Origin: Pseudomonas triclosanedens
Lineage (GTDB): Bacteria > Pseudomonadota > Gammaproteobacteria > Pseudomonadales > Pseudomonadaceae
Length of the DNA stretch: 64,000 nucleotides
Direction of reading: 5' to 3'
NCBI RefSeq assembly: GCF_026686735.1
Contig: NZ_CP113432.1
Coordinates: 5,073,001-5,137,000 of the forward strand
The notes below the pieces were generated by a model. That model worked only from the letters and a program-made list of their open reading frames with translations, was not told the DNA's origin and did not search any database. Below, piece after piece: positions 39,754 to 50,200 of the stretch (position 1 is the first letter of the stretch; every line of letters begins with the position of its first letter). Both the position numbers and the translations under genes were made by a program.

Positions 39754-40602
39754 ATGCAGCACCGCCTGACCCTGCCGGCGCCAGCCAAGCTCAACCTGTT
39801 CCTGCATATCAATGGCCGCCGCCCGGATGGCTATCACGAACTGCAGACACTCTTTCAATTCCTCGATCACGGCGACGACCTGCATTTCGCCGTGCGCGAA
39901 GACGGCGAAATCCGCCTGAACACCAGCATCGAGGGCGTTCCTCACGACAACAACCTGATCGTCAGGGCTGCGCGCCGGCTACAGGAACTATCGAACTGCA
40001 AGCTGGGAGCGGACATCTGGCTGGACAAGCGCCTGCCAATGGGCGGCGGCATCGGCGGGGGCAGCTCCGACGCGGCCACCACCCTGCTCGGCCTCAACCA
40101 CCTGTGGCAGCTCGGCTGGGACGAGGACCAACTGGCCGCACTCGGCCTCACCCTGGGCGCCGACGTGCCGGTATTCGTGCGCGGGCATGCGGCCTTCGCC
40201 GAAGGGGTCGGCGAGAAGCTCACGCCAGTCGAACTGGAAGAGCCCTGGTTCCTCGTCGTTGTGCCGCAAGTCTTTGTCAGTACAGCAGAAGTTTTCTCCG
40301 ATCCCGAGTTGACACGGGATACTCCGCCCATTAAAGTTCGCAGCCTTCTCGGGGTGGACGGTCATAATGACTGCCAGCCGGTCGTCGAGAAGCGTTACCC
40401 GGATGTACGTAACGCACTGATCTTGCTTGGTAAATTCACTGACGCAAGATTGACCGGAACCGGAGCTTGTGTGTTTGGGAGCTTCCCAAATCAAGGCGAT
40501 GCTGATAAAGTCCGCCGCCAACTTCCGGCCACTCTGCCGAGCTTTGTCGCCCAGGGTCGCAACATCTCGATGTTGCACAGAAAGCTGCAAAGTCTGGCTT
40601 GA
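39754..40602 (+). CDS. ispE: 4-diphosphocytidyl-2-C-methyl-D-erythritol kinase
   Basis: This 282-aa GHMP kinase acts in the MEP isoprenoid pathway. The ATP loop [15 protein letters not shown] lies near residues 95-109, and the N-terminal [13 protein letters not shown] is typical. The last third is noticeably lower in GC than the rest and carries more AT-ending codons. The two tRNA-Gln genes and prs follow, the classic ispE-tRNA-prs order. Confidence 0.96.
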   Translation: MQHRLTLPAPAKLNLFLHINGRRPDGYHELQTLFQFLDHGDDLHFAVREDGEIRLNTSIEGVPHDNNLIVRAARRLQELSNCKLGADIWLDKRLPMGGGIGGGSSDAATTLLGLNHLWQLGWDEDQLAALGLTLGADVPVFVRGHAAFAEGVGEKLTPVELEEPWFLVVVPQVFVSTAEVFSDPELTRDTPPIKVRSLLGVDGHNDCQPVVEKRYPDVRNALILLGKFTDARLTGTGACVFGSFPNQGDADKVRRQLPATLPSFVAQGRNISMLHRKLQSLA

Positions 40603-40633
40603 GAAGAATGCAATGCATTCGGTTGTACGATAC

Positions 40634-40708
40634 AGGGGCGTCGCCAAGCGGTAAGGCAGCAGGTTTTGATCCTGCCATGCGTTGGTTCGAATCCAGCCGC
40701 CCCTGCCA
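40634..40708 (+). tRNA. tRNA-Gln (anticodon TTG), copy 1
   Basis: The 75-nt cloverleaf has a 7-bp acceptor stem AGGGGCG/CGCCCCT, TTG in the anticodon loop TTTTGAT, GGTTCGAATCC in the T arm, and an encoded CCA. It lies between ispE and prs. Confidence 0.95.
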
Positions 40709-40770
40709 TTAACCCACAGGGTTATGCGTACAGCACCAACGAACACATTGCTCCGCAAGTTGTAAGCTAC

Positions 40771-40845
40771 AGGGGCGTCGCCAAGCGGTAAGGCAGCAGG
40801 TTTTGATCCTGCCATGCGTTGGTTCGAATCCAGCCGCCCCTGCCA
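40771..40845 (+). tRNA. tRNA-Gln (anticodon TTG), copy 2
   Basis: Identical over all 75 nt to the first copy, 62 nt downstream. It is a tandem duplicate probably processed from the same transcript as prs. Confidence 0.95.
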
Positions 40846-40898
40846 TTTTCCTTCTGGCTCAACCGGGCCTACCTTCAAGCCGACACAGGTACTGCAGC

Positions 40899-41840
40899 GT
40901 GTCCAAAATGATGGTTTTCACGGGGAACGCCAACCCCGATCTGGCACGCCGTGTCGTACGGCAGCTGCACATCCCCCTCGGTGACGTCTCTGTCGGCAAG
41001 TTCTCCGACGGCGAAATCAGTGTTGAAATCAATGAAAATGTCCGCGGCAAGGACGTATTCCTGATTCAACCGACCTGCGCACCGACCAACGACAACCTGA
41101 TGGAACTGGTGGTAATGGCCGATGCCTTCCGCCGCTCCTCGGCTACTCGTATCACGGCAGTCATCCCCTACTTCGGCTATGCCCGCCAGGATCGACGTCC
41201 TCGCTCCGCCCGCGTGGCAATCAGCGCCAAGGTCGTCGCCGACATGTTGACCGTAGTTGGCGTCAACCGCGTCCTGACCGTTGACCTGCACGCCGACCAG
41301 ATCCAGGGTTTCTTCGATATCCCCGTCGACAACATCTACGGCTCGCCCGTACTGGTCGATGACATCGAGGACCAACGCTTCGAAAACCTGATGATCGTCT
41401 CCCCGGACATCGGTGGTGTAGTGCGCGCTCGCGCCGTCGCCAAGTCCCTGGGCGTTGATCTGGCCATCATCGACAAACGTCGTCCGAAGGCCAACCAGTC
41501 CGAAGTCATGCACATCATCGGAGATGTCGAAGGCCGTACCTGCGTCCTGGTCGACGACATGGTCGATACCGCCGGCACCCTCGGCCACGCAGCCAAGGCT
41601 CTGAAAGAGCACGGTGCCGCCAAGGTCATCGCCTACTGCACCCACCCAGTGCTGTCCGGCCGTGCCATAGAGAACATCGAGAATTCCGTACTGGACGAGC
41701 TGGTGGTGACCAACACCATCCCGCTGTCCGCTGCTGCACAAGCCTGTGGCCGCATCCGCCAGCTGGATATCGCTCCGGTTGTCGCTGAAGCCATGCGCCG
41801 CATCAGCAATGAAGAATCGATCAGCGCCATGTTCCGCTGA
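40899..41840 (+). CDS. prs: Ribose-phosphate pyrophosphokinase
   Basis: This 313-aa enzyme makes PRPP from ribose-5-phosphate and ATP. The PRPP loop is [14 protein letters not shown] near residues 214-227, and the ATP-binding [15 protein letters not shown] lies near 130-144. The start is GTG 40899, giving [16 protein letters not shown] and the length known for Pseudomonas. Start codons ATG at 40908 and 40911 are possible but would drop the conserved Ser-Lys. Confidence 0.96.
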   Translation: MSKMMVFTGNANPDLARRVVRQLHIPLGDVSVGKFSDGEISVEINENVRGKDVFLIQPTCAPTNDNLMELVVMADAFRRSSATRITAVIPYFGYARQDRRPRSARVAISAKVVADMLTVVGVNRVLTVDLHADQIQGFFDIPVDNIYGSPVLVDDIEDQRFENLMIVSPDIGGVVRARAVAKSLGVDLAIIDKRRPKANQSEVMHIIGDVEGRTCVLVDDMVDTAGTLGHAAKALKEHGAAKVIAYCTHPVLSGRAIENIENSVLDELVVTNTIPLSAAAQACGRIRQLDIAPVVAEAMRRISNEESISAMFR

Positions 41841-41894
41841 AGCGGAACAGAGCTGACGTAAAGCGCCTCGTCACGTCGATGGGGCATTAGCAAA

Positions 41895-41932
41895 ATCGCC
41901 CGAACGCTGGTCGCAAGCGTCCGGGCGATCTT
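41895..41932 (+). terminator. prs terminator
   Basis: A 14-bp near-perfect stem (41895-41908 with 41916-41929, one mismatch, 7-nt loop) is followed by a short T-rich stretch. It lies 54 nt after prs and ends 21 nt before rplY, so it could also limit read-through into rplY. Confidence 0.75.
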
Positions 41933-41952
41933 GTCATTCTGGAGATAATGAA

Positions 41953-42567
41953 ATGGTTGATTTTGTACTGAATGCTCAAGAGCGTTCCGACCTGGGGAAA
42001 GGTGCGAGCCGCCGCCTGCGTCGTAATGCCGGCCTGATCCCGGCTGTGGTTTACGGCGGCGAGAAAGCCCCGCAATCCCTGACCCTGGAACTGCGCGAGA
42101 TCTCTAAGCTGCTGGAAAACGAGGCTGCCTTCAGCCACGTGATCACCCTGAACGTCGGTGCCGCCAAGGAAACCGTACTGATCAAGGCCCTGCAGCGTCA
42201 CCCGTCCAAAGGCTTCGTCATGCACGCTGACTTCCAGCGCGTCGTTGCCGGCCAGAAGCTGACCGCTCACGTTCCGCTGCACTTCGTGAACGAAGCCAAC
42301 GCTGTTGGCGTGAAAGTTGGCGGCGGCGAGATCTCCCACGTGATCTCCGAAGTCGAAGTTTCCTGCCTGCCGAAAGACCTGCCGGAATTCATCGAAGTCG
42401 ACCTGGCCAAAGTGGAACTGGGTCAGATCGTTCACCTGTCCGACCTCAAGCTGCCGAAAGGCGTAGAGCTGGTGCAACTGGCCCACGGTAACGACCTGGC
42501 CGTCGCCAACATCCACGCTTCCCGCGTAGTGAAAGAAGAAGGTGAAGGCGAAGCTGCTGCCGAGTAA
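41953..42567 (+). CDS. rplY: 50S ribosomal protein L25 (Ctc form)
   Basis: This 204-aa two-domain L25 (TL5/Ctc type) binds 5S rRNA through its N-terminal barrel ([24 protein letters not shown] near residues 13-36). It carries the extra C-terminal domain and an acidic Glu/Ala tail. It is preceded by GGAGATAATGAA. It is followed by pth, the usual order. Confidence 0.95.
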   Translation: MVDFVLNAQERSDLGKGASRRLRRNAGLIPAVVYGGEKAPQSLTLELREISKLLENEAAFSHVITLNVGAAKETVLIKALQRHPSKGFVMHADFQRVVAGQKLTAHVPLHFVNEANAVGVKVGGGEISHVISEVEVSCLPKDLPEFIEVDLAKVELGQIVHLSDLKLPKGVELVQLAHGNDLAVANIHASRVVKEEGEGEAAAE

Positions 42568-42605
42568 TCGCGCGCACCATTGCCTTTAAGGAAGGGGCTC
42601 CTGTC

Positions 42606-43190
42606 GTGACTGCCGTACAACTGATCGTTGGCTTGGGAAATCCCGGCCCTGAATACGACCAGACCCGGCATAACGCAGGGGCCCTTTTCGTTGAGCGCCT
42701 GGCCGATGCACAACGTGCCAGCCTGACTCTCGACAAGAAGTATTTCGGCCTCGTCGGCAAGTTCAGCCATAAGGGCCGTGATGTTCGTCTGCTGATCCCC
42801 ACCACCTACATGAACCGCAGCGGCCAGGCCGTGGCGGCGCTCGCCGGCTTCTTCCGCATTCCGGTCGAAGCGATCCTGGTGGCGCACGATGAACTCGACA
42901 TGCCTCCCGGCGTCGCCAAGCTCAAGAAGGGCGGCGGACACGGCGGGCACAATGGGCTGCGTGACATCATTGCCCAACTCGGCAACCAGAACGGTTTCCA
43001 TCGCCTGCGGCTTGGCATCGGCCATCCGGGGCACAGCAGCCTGGTCTCCGGCTTCGTTCTTGGCCGCGCACCGCGCGCAGAACAGGAACTGCTAGACACC
43101 AGCATCGACTTCGCTCTCGGCGTGCTGCCGGAAATGCTCGACGGGGATTGGACCCGCGCGATGCAGAAGCTGCACAGCCAGAAGGCCTGA
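42606..43190 (+). CDS. pth: Peptidyl-tRNA hydrolase
   Basis: This 194-aa enzyme recycles peptidyl-tRNA. The signature [20 protein letters not shown] covers residues 6-25, with catalytic His22, and [12 protein letters not shown] lies near residue 110. The start is GTG with AAGGAAGGGG upstream. It is 39 nt after rplY and 39 nt before ychF, probably one operon. Confidence 0.96.
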   Translation: MTAVQLIVGLGNPGPEYDQTRHNAGALFVERLADAQRASLTLDKKYFGLVGKFSHKGRDVRLLIPTTYMNRSGQAVAALAGFFRIPVEAILVAHDELDMPPGVAKLKKGGGHGGHNGLRDIIAQLGNQNGFHRLRLGIGHPGHSSLVSGFVLGRAPRAEQELLDTSIDFALGVLPEMLDGDWTRAMQKLHSQKA

Positions 43191-43229
43191 TCACACCTCT
43201 TTTCCGCCATCTGGCGCGAGGGACCTAGC

Positions 43230-44330
43230 ATGGGATTCAATTGCGGCATCGTCGGCCTGCCCAACGTCGGCAAGTCCACCCTGTTCAACGCCCTGACCAA
43301 ATCCGGCATCGCGGCGGAAAATTTCCCCTTCTGCACCATCGAGCCGAACAGCGGCATCGTCCCGATGCCCGACGCGCGACTCGATGCGCTGGCCGAGATC
43401 GTCAAGCCCGAGCGCGTGATCCCAACCACGATGGAGTTCGTCGACATCGCCGGTCTCGTGGCGGGCGCATCCAAGGGTGAGGGTCTGGGCAACAAGTTCC
43501 TCGCCAACATCCGCGAAACCGACGCCATCGCCCATGTTGTGCGCTGCTTCGAAGATGAGAACGTCATCCACGTTTCCAATAGCGTCGACCCCAAGCGCGA
43601 CATCGAGATCATCGATCTCGAACTGATCTTCGCCGACCTCGATAGCTGCGAAAAGCAACTGCAAAAGGTCGCGCGCAACGCCAAAGGCGGCGACAAGGAC
43701 GCCATCGCGCAGAAGACCCTGCTGGAAAAACTCATCCCCCACTTCAGCGAAGGCAAGCCTGCCCGTTCGCTGATGAAGAACATGAGCGACGACGAGAAGC
43801 GCGCAGTGCGTGGCTTCCACCTGCTGACCAGCAAGCCGGTCATGTACATCGCCAACGTCGCCGAAGACGGCTTCGAGAACAACCCGCACCTGGATGTCGT
43901 TCGCGCCATCGCCGAAGAAGAAGGCGCTATGGTCGTGCCAGTTTGCAACAAGATCGAAGCCGAAATCGCCGAACTGGACGATGGCGAAGAGAAGGACATG
44001 TTCCTCGAATCCCTCGGCCTCGAAGAACCCGGCCTGAACCGCGTGATCCGCGCTGGCTACGAACTGCTGCACCTGCAGACCTATTTCACCGCCGGCGTGA
44101 AGGAAGTACGCGCCTGGACCGTCCGTGTGGGAGCTACCGCCCCGCAGGCCGCAGCCGTGATCCACACCGACTTCGAAAAAGGCTTCATCCGTGCCGAGGT
44201 TGTCGCCTACGACGACTTCATCCAGTTCAAAGGCGAACAGGGCGCGAAGGAAACCGGCAAATGGCGCCTGGAAGGCAAGGACTACATCGTCAAGGACGGC
44301 GACGTGATGCACTTCCGCTTCAACGTCTGA
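43230..44330 (+). CDS. ychF: Ribosome-binding ATPase YchF
   Basis: This 366-aa Obg-family NTPase, specific for ATP, binds ribosomes and dampens oxidative-stress responses. The P-loop [12 protein letters not shown] lies at residues 8-19, a coiled-coil domain follows, and the TGS domain ends at FRFNV. The last codons and stop are the probable attachment site of the island that follows: the sequence TCAACGTCTGAC here reappears as TCAACGTCTAAC at the far end, next to what looks like the original terminator. The reading frame is intact. Confidence 0.96.
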   Translation: MGFNCGIVGLPNVGKSTLFNALTKSGIAAENFPFCTIEPNSGIVPMPDARLDALAEIVKPERVIPTTMEFVDIAGLVAGASKGEGLGNKFLANIRETDAIAHVVRCFEDENVIHVSNSVDPKRDIEIIDLELIFADLDSCEKQLQKVARNAKGGDKDAIAQKTLLEKLIPHFSEGKPARSLMKNMSDDEKRAVRGFHLLTSKPVMYIANVAEDGFENNPHLDVVRAIAEEEGAMVVPVCNKIEAEIAELDDGEEKDMFLESLGLEEPGLNRVIRAGYELLHLQTYFTAGVKEVRAWTVRVGATAPQAAAVIHTDFEKGFIRAEVVAYDDFIQFKGEQGAKETGKWRLEGKDYIVKDGDVMHFRFNV

Positions 44331-44331
44331 C
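44320..44331 (+). other. Candidate left attachment core in ychF
   Basis: TCAACGTCTGAC spans the last codons and stop of ychF and matches the right-end copy at 11 of 12 bases; the difference is TGA versus TAA in the stop. Confidence 0.45.
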
Positions 44332-44460
44332 GGTTTTTGCTGGATCTCGGTGGCGCTCAGTAGCGCTTGGTGGATTGGTTGACCCGTTTCAAATCAATGG
44401 GTTGCAGAAACAATACGGTCTGCTGAGCGTTCCTATTGTTCATCGAGGTCCAGAAAATTC

Positions 44461-44502
44461 GGGGGTAGCGTTGGGGGTACTCGTGTTCAACCGTGGGGGT
44501 AC
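44461..44502 (+). repeat. Left arm-type repeats GGGGGTA(C), three copies
   Basis: Copies at 44461-44467, 44473-44480 and 44495-44502, just before the integrase start. Such short repeats next to P4-type integrase genes often serve as integrase arm-binding sites. Confidence 0.6.
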
Positions 44503-44525
44503 ATCTCCCCGCAGTGGAGTCAACG

Positions 44526-45737
44526 ATGCCCGAAAACCTACTCACCGACCTCAAGGTCAGGTCGGCCAAATCGACTGATCGAGATTGGAAACTATCAGAC
44601 GGCGGGGGCCTGTTCCTGCTGGTCAAGCCCACCGGCGGCAAGCTCTGGCGGTGGAAGTACCGCCTGCAAGGCAAGGAGAACCTCTTTGCCATTGGCGGCT
44701 TTCCTCAAGTAAGCCTTGCTGAGGCGCGTGCGGCCCGCGAGAAAGCGCGAGTCCTCGTCAAGCAAGGTATCCATCCTGCCCATGAACGGCAGCAGGTCAA
44801 GCAGCGCAACTTGGAAGTGCTGGAGGAACGCAAGCGCGCAAAGGAAAGCTCGTTCGCCAAGGTGGCGCAGGCGTACCTGGCCGAGATCAAGCCAGTCTTT
44901 GCGCTCAGTTCCTACCGCACGAAAGAGTCCCGTATCAGGAAATACCTGTCACCCAAATTCGATGGGATGCCGATGAGCGACATTGGCGTGAAGCAGATCC
45001 GCCCGTTGCTGGAGGAGTGCAAGGCCCACGGTGCATGGGCCGCGATTCACGTCAAAGGCGATCTTTCGGCCATCTTCGAATTCGCGGTAGTGCGGGGTCT
45101 GGTCGAGGCCAATCCTATTCCCAGTCTTCGTGGGCTGCTGCGTGTGCCGTTCAGCGAGAGCAAGGCGGCGATGACGCGAGAGCAAATCCAGAAGTTCTAT
45201 CAGGAGTTGCGCGGCTACCGGGGCTATCCGGAAACCTCTTTGTGTCTGCGGTTGATTGCTCTGACGGCTTGCCGTCCAGGGGAAGCGGCGGATGCCGAGT
45301 GGGACGAGTTCGACTTTGAGGATGCTCTGTGGCGTCGGCCTGCGGCGAAGATGAAAGCGCGGCGTGACCATGTCAGCCCGTTGTCCACGCAGGCCGTAGC
45401 AGTGCTGAAGGATTTGCAGTGCATCACGGGCGGTGGCCGCTATCTGTTCCCACACCGTAGTGGCAAGGGCTTCACTACGCCCAACCGGCTAACCTACGCG
45501 ATGCGCGACATGAACCTGGGCCGGGGCACGACGCCGCATTGCTGGCGGACGACCTTTTCAACTTGGGCCAATGAGAACGGATACCGGCCTGATGCGATTG
45601 AGCGGCAGCTTGCCCACGTGGAAAGCAACAAGGTGCGGGCGACGTACAACAAGGCGCTGCTGCTGGATCAGAGAAGGACGCTGTTGCAGGACTGGGCGGA
45701 CTATCTGAGTGCGGCGGAGGGCAGTGGCACGGTATAG
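44526..45737 (+). CDS. P4-type tyrosine integrase
   Basis: This 403-aa recombinase has the N-terminal DUF4102 domain (LTDLKVRSAKSTDRDWKLSDGGGL, residues 5-28), a core-binding domain near 95-190, and a catalytic domain. Catalytic residues are Arg in TACRPGEA, His and Arg in HCWRTTF, a further His in LAHVESNKV, and Tyr in RATYNKAL. It probably inserts and excises the island at the 3' end of ychF. ATG 44526 gives the standard N-terminus; the frame extends 11 codons further left. Confidence 0.92.
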   Translation: MPENLLTDLKVRSAKSTDRDWKLSDGGGLFLLVKPTGGKLWRWKYRLQGKENLFAIGGFPQVSLAEARAAREKARVLVKQGIHPAHERQQVKQRNLEVLEERKRAKESSFAKVAQAYLAEIKPVFALSSYRTKESRIRKYLSPKFDGMPMSDIGVKQIRPLLEECKAHGAWAAIHVKGDLSAIFEFAVVRGLVEANPIPSLRGLLRVPFSESKAAMTREQIQKFYQELRGYRGYPETSLCLRLIALTACRPGEAADAEWDEFDFEDALWRRPAAKMKARRDHVSPLSTQAVAVLKDLQCITGGGRYLFPHRSGKGFTTPNRLTYAMRDMNLGRGTTPHCWRTTFSTWANENGYRPDAIERQLAHVESNKVRATYNKALLLDQRRTLLQDWADYLSAAEGSGTV

Positions 45738-45827
45738 GGGCAATTTCGCCGGGTGTTGCAGAACGAATGGACAGGTGCGGCCTTTTCCTTTTCTGGGTAG
45801 GGCCGTTGCCCCTTGAGTGCCGTTCCC

Positions 45828-45862
45828 TTGCCTTTTGCCTTTTGCCTTTTGCCTTTTGCCTT
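45828..45862 (+). repeat. Tandem repeat (TTGCCTT) x5
   Basis: Five perfect 7-bp units are followed by a partial sixth in a 355-bp gene-free stretch between the integrase and fic. The strand bias is pyrimidine-rich. No function is evident; copy number is likely variable. Confidence 0.85.
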
Positions 45863-45882
45863 TGCCCTGAGTTGGGCCTGGG

Positions 45883-46069
45883 AATGGGGTAAACAATGGA
45901 GAAAATAGGGTAATTGTGAAATTACTGCCCTTTTTAGGCATTTCCTTCCTGGTCGGCCATGCCGGCCCCTCGCGACCGGGCCTACGTTCAGGAAATGAGG
46001 TAATCAAACACCTTTAATGAGGTATTTATAGAGACAATGCCCCATTTAAAGGCTATGATTACCCCATTT
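45883..46069. promoter_or_regulatory. Array of AATGRGGTAAT-like half-sites upstream of fic
   Basis: Related half-sites occur at 45883-45894 (AATGGGGTAAAC) and 45904-45915. A large imperfect palindrome follows: outer arms 45994-46006 and 46056-46068 (12 of 13 paired), inner arms 46012-46026 and 46036-46051. The array ends 24 nt before the Fic start, so it is probably an operator, perhaps for autoregulation through the Fic protein's own C-terminal winged helix. Confidence 0.6.
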
Positions 46070-46092
46070 ACACAGCCTGGGCTTACATTTCC

Positions 46093-47139
46093 ATGCACTC
46101 GCTCACACCCGAGTACCTCGTCGCGCTTCGCTTCGATGGCACCCAGGCCGCCACGTTGCGCACACTGGGCGAGTACCAGGGCAAGCAGCAACTCTACGCA
46201 GCGCAGTCGCCCGAAGCCCTCAAAGGGCTACGCCAGATCGCGGTAGTCGAATCCACCGAGTCATCCAACCGCCTGGAAGGCGTTGTCGTCGCACCCTCGC
46301 GGCTGAAGTCTCTGGTCATCCGCAACGCAACGCCAAAGAGTCGTTCCGAACAGGAGATCGCGGGCTACCGTGACGCCTTGGCGCTGATCCACGAATCGGC
46401 CGCGCACATGCCCTTCAGCGAGGGAGTGGTGCTGCAACTGCATACCCTGCTGTATCGCTACATGCCGCAGGTGGGGGGGCGCTGGAAAGCTACCAACAAC
46501 GACATCATCGAGCGTCATCCCGATGGCACGTCACGGCTGCGCTTCCAGCCGGTCGCTGCGCACCTGACGCCGATGGCAATGGCCGATCTGACCGGGCGCT
46601 ACGCCACCGCGCTGGATCAGCACCTGGCCGACCCGCTGGTGCTGGCACCGCTGGCGATGCTCGACTTCCTGTGCATTCACCCCTTCCCTGATGGCAACGG
46701 CCGTATGTCCCGCTTGCTGACCTTGCTGCTGCTCTACCACTTCGACTATGCAGTGGGCCGCTACATCAGCTTGGAACGCATCTTCGAGGACACCAAGGAA
46801 GGCTATTACGAGACGCTGGAAGCCAGTTCGCAGGGATGGCACCAGGGGCAGCACGACGTAAAGCCCTGGCTCGACTACTTCTGGGGTGCCTTGCTACGGG
46901 CCTACCGTGAGTTCGAGGAGCGTGTCGGCACCATCGAGCGTGGCCGTGGCAGTAAAGGCGACCGGGTGCGTGCGGAAGTCCTGGGACGCACTCTGCCGTT
47001 TTCGATTTCCGAAATCGAGGAAGCCTGCCCAGGCGTGAGCCGGGACATGGTGCGATTAGTGCTGCGGGCAATGAAATCAGAGGGGTTGATAGAGTCAACA
47101 GGCAAAGGACGAGGGGCGAAATGGATCAAGCAAGGGTAA
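46093..47139 (+). CDS. Fic-domain AMPylase with C-terminal winged helix
   Basis: This 348-aa protein has the Fic motif HPFPDGNGRMSR at residues 196-207, so it should transfer AMP (or another nucleotide) to a protein target. An inhibitory-helix motif S-NRL-EG lies at 58-63, ahead of the core, making it class II with self-inhibition. The last 50 residues (FSISEIEEACPGVSRDMVRLVLRAMKSEGLI) look like a winged helix. It precedes the res-mod-RT-helicase genes and may be a regulator or toxin-like part of the cargo. The palindromic array upstream fits autoregulation. Confidence 0.88.
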   Translation: MHSLTPEYLVALRFDGTQAATLRTLGEYQGKQQLYAAQSPEALKGLRQIAVVESTESSNRLEGVVVAPSRLKSLVIRNATPKSRSEQEIAGYRDALALIHESAAHMPFSEGVVLQLHTLLYRYMPQVGGRWKATNNDIIERHPDGTSRLRFQPVAAHLTPMAMADLTGRYATALDQHLADPLVLAPLAMLDFLCIHPFPDGNGRMSRLLTLLLLYHFDYAVGRYISLERIFEDTKEGYYETLEASSQGWHQGQHDVKPWLDYFWGALLRAYREFEERVGTIERGRGSKGDRVRAEVLGRTLPFSISEIEEACPGVSRDMVRLVLRAMKSEGLIESTGKGRGAKWIKQG

Positions 47140-47146
47140 AGAGATC

Positions 47147-47290
47147 ATGGTGGAACTGATCGGCAGCCGCCGCCGCTTGCTGGTTGACAACCTCAAGCAA
47201 ACCATCCGGCCAGGGGCACGGCTGAAGATCGCGGCCTCGTGCTTTGAATTGCCCCGAAACAGCCTAAATATCAGGGGACTAAAGAAGTGA
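47147..47290 (+). pseudogene. 47-codon remnant resembling the N-terminus of a PLD-type helicase
   Basis: The frame reads LLVDNLKQTIRPGARLKIAASCFEL in its middle, which resembles the opening of large helicases carrying a phospholipase D domain (xLIDNxxxxIxPGxKLxIAASCFSI in my memory of that group). It then loses the family pattern and stops at 47288-47290, overlapping the GTG start of res. It looks like the stump left when a helicase gene was replaced. A real short leader peptide coupling to res is possible. Confidence 0.45.
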
Positions 47291-50200
47291 GTGACCAGTT
47301 TTTCAAGCAGCCTATTCTCAATTCTCCATACGGCTACCCGTCTTTGCACTGGGAGCTCGACGAGAAGGGGCAACCTACACAGAAAATCGTCGAGTCTCGC
47401 CGCGCATCCAGCTTCATTAGCCCGATTCCAAAGCCACGCCGACACCATGGTGAGCAGACTACTCTGGCGCTGGATGAAGTTGAGAACCTGTCTGACGACG
47501 GGCAGCGCTACCGACACTCTGAACTGATCAATTCGGTGCGGCGTGAGGTCGATGCCTGGCGTCGTCTGCCGCCGTCGCAGTGGCGCGTCACCCCCGAAAC
47601 GGCCCGTCTGCTGGAGCACTGGCGCAACCACAAGTTCGCCGGTGTGCGCCCGTTCTTCTGCCAGGTCGAAGCGGCCGAGACCGCCATCTGGCTGACTGAG
47701 GTCGTTCCGCAGCTTGGCAAGAACGGCGAGCGCTTCCTTGATCACCTGAAAAAGGCCAGTAACGATGCCAATCCCGGCTTGATGCGTCTGGCGCTGAAGC
47801 TGGCGACTGGTGCTGGCAAGACCACGGTCATGGCCATGCTCATTGCGTGGCAGACGGTCAATGCCGTGCGGCATCCACAGAGCAAGAAATTCACCCGTGG
47901 TTTCCTGCTGGTCGCTCCTGGCCTGACCATCAAGGATCGTTTGCGTGTGCTGCTGCCCAATGATGCGGACAGCTACTACGCCAGCCGCGAGATCGTGCCC
48001 CGCGACATGCTGGCGGATTTGGACAAGGCCAAGATCGTCATCACCAACTACCACGCTTTCAAACTGCGGGAGCGCATGGAGTTGTCAAAGGGCGGCCGTC
48101 GCTTGCTGCAAGGCCGCACCGGCAGTGAACTGGACACGCAAGAAACCGAAGGCCAGATGCTCCAGCGGGTCATGCCGGAATTGATGGGGCTGAAGAACAT
48201 CCTCGCCATCAACGACGAAGCGCACCATTGCTATCGTGAAAAGCCCGCTTCCGACGACGACTTCATCGACGACAAGGGCAACCCCCTGACCGGCGATGAC
48301 CTCAAAGCCGCCAAGGAGCACGTCAAGGACGAGAACGAAGCCGCACGCCTGTGGATTTCCGGCCTCGAAGCCGTGAACCGAAAGCTGGGCCTGCCACAGG
48401 TGATCGACCTCTCGGCCACGCCATTCTTCCTGGCCGGTTCCGGCTACGTGGAAGGCACGCTGTTCCCCTGGACGATGAGCGACTTCTCATTGATGGATGC
48501 CATCGAGTGCGGCATCGTCAAACTGCCGCGCGTGCCGGTGGCCGACAACATTCCCGGCGCGGACATGCCCATCTACCGTGACCTTTGGAAGTACATTGGC
48601 AAAGCAATGCCGAAGAAGGGCCGAGGCAAGAACGCTCAGATCGACCCATCGACCATTCCCAGAACCCTGGAGACCGCGCTCGAAGCCCTCTACGGCCATT
48701 ACGTCAAAACCTACGAAGCCTGGCAGCAAGCCGGCATCAAGGTGCCGCCATGCTTCATCTTGGTGTGCAACAACACCGCCACTTCCAAGTTGGTGTTCGA
48801 TTACATCTCCGGTTTCGAGCGTCGCAATGACGATGGCAGTGTCAGCTACCAGGCTGGTCGATTGGAGCTGTTTCGCAACTTCGACGAGCATGGCAATCCA
48901 CTGGCACGCCCGAATACCTTGCTGATCGACAGCGAGCAGCTCGAATCCGGAGAGGCACTGGACGATAATTTCCGGGGCATGGCTGCCGACGAGATCGAAC
49001 GCTTCAAGCGCGAGATCATCGAGCGCACCGGCGACCGCCGACAGGCCGAAAACCTCAGCGACAGCGAACTGCTGCGCGAGGTGATGAACACCGTTGGCAA
49101 GCAGGGGCGCCTGGGCGAGCAAATCCGCTGTGTGGTGTCGGTATCCATGCTCACCGAAGGCTGGGATGCCAACACTGTCACCCATATCCTCGGCGTACGT
49201 GCCTTCGGTACCCAGTTGCTGTGCGAGCAGGTGATAGGCCGGGCCTTGCGCCGCCAGTCCTATGAGTTAAACGAGCAAGGCCTGTTCGACGTGGAGTACG
49301 CCGACGTATTCGGCATTCCCTTCGACTTCACCGCCAAGCCGGTCGTTGTCACTCCGCCCAAGCCCCGCGAAACCGTTACGGTCAAGGCGCTGCGCCCGCA
49401 GCGCGACCATCTGGAAATTCGTTTCCCGCGTGTGCAGGGCTATCGCGTAGAACTGCCGGAGGAACGGCTGGAGGCAGCCTTCGGCATCGACGATCACCTG
49501 ACGCTGACGCCGGATGAAGTGCCAACCAGGACCCACAACGCCGGCATCATCGGCGAGACCGTGGAACTGGACATCAAACACCTGAGCGACGTGCGCCAAT
49601 CCACCCTGCTGATGGAATTGACCACGCATCTGCTGTTCAGGCATTGGCGCGAGCCAGGCCAAGATGCGCCCATTGCTTTGTTTGGCCAGCTCAAACGCAT
49701 CGTGCGCCAATGGTTGGACGAATGCCTGGAATGCAAGGGCGGCACCTACCCGGCACAGTTGATGCATCGCCAACTGGCAGACTTGGCCTGCCAGAAGATC
49801 ACCCGCGGCATCGTCAAGCACGAGCTGGAAAAGGGCCGACAGGTCAAGGCCGTCCTCGACCCGTTCAACCCGACCGGCAGCACTGCGCATGTGCGCTTCA
49901 ACACCTCGCGCGAAGAACGCTGGGAAACCCTCGGCGTGGACAACCAGCCGAAGAACCACGTCAACTGGGTCATTCTGGACAGCGGCTGGGAAAGCGAATT
50001 CTGCCGAGTCGCCGAGTCGCACCCCAACGTGCTGGCCTACACCAAGAACCACAACCTCGGTCTGGAAGTGCCCTACCGCTTCGGTTCGGCCAATCGCATC
50101 TACATCCCGGACTTCATCGTGCAAGTGGACGACGGTGGCGGCAAGGACAACCCACTGAACCTGATCGTGGAGATCAAGGGCTACCGGCGTGAGGACGCGA

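Noticed and set aside
45828..45862. Possible CRISPR-like array
   Set aside because: The units are contiguous 7-mers without spacers, and no cas genes are present.
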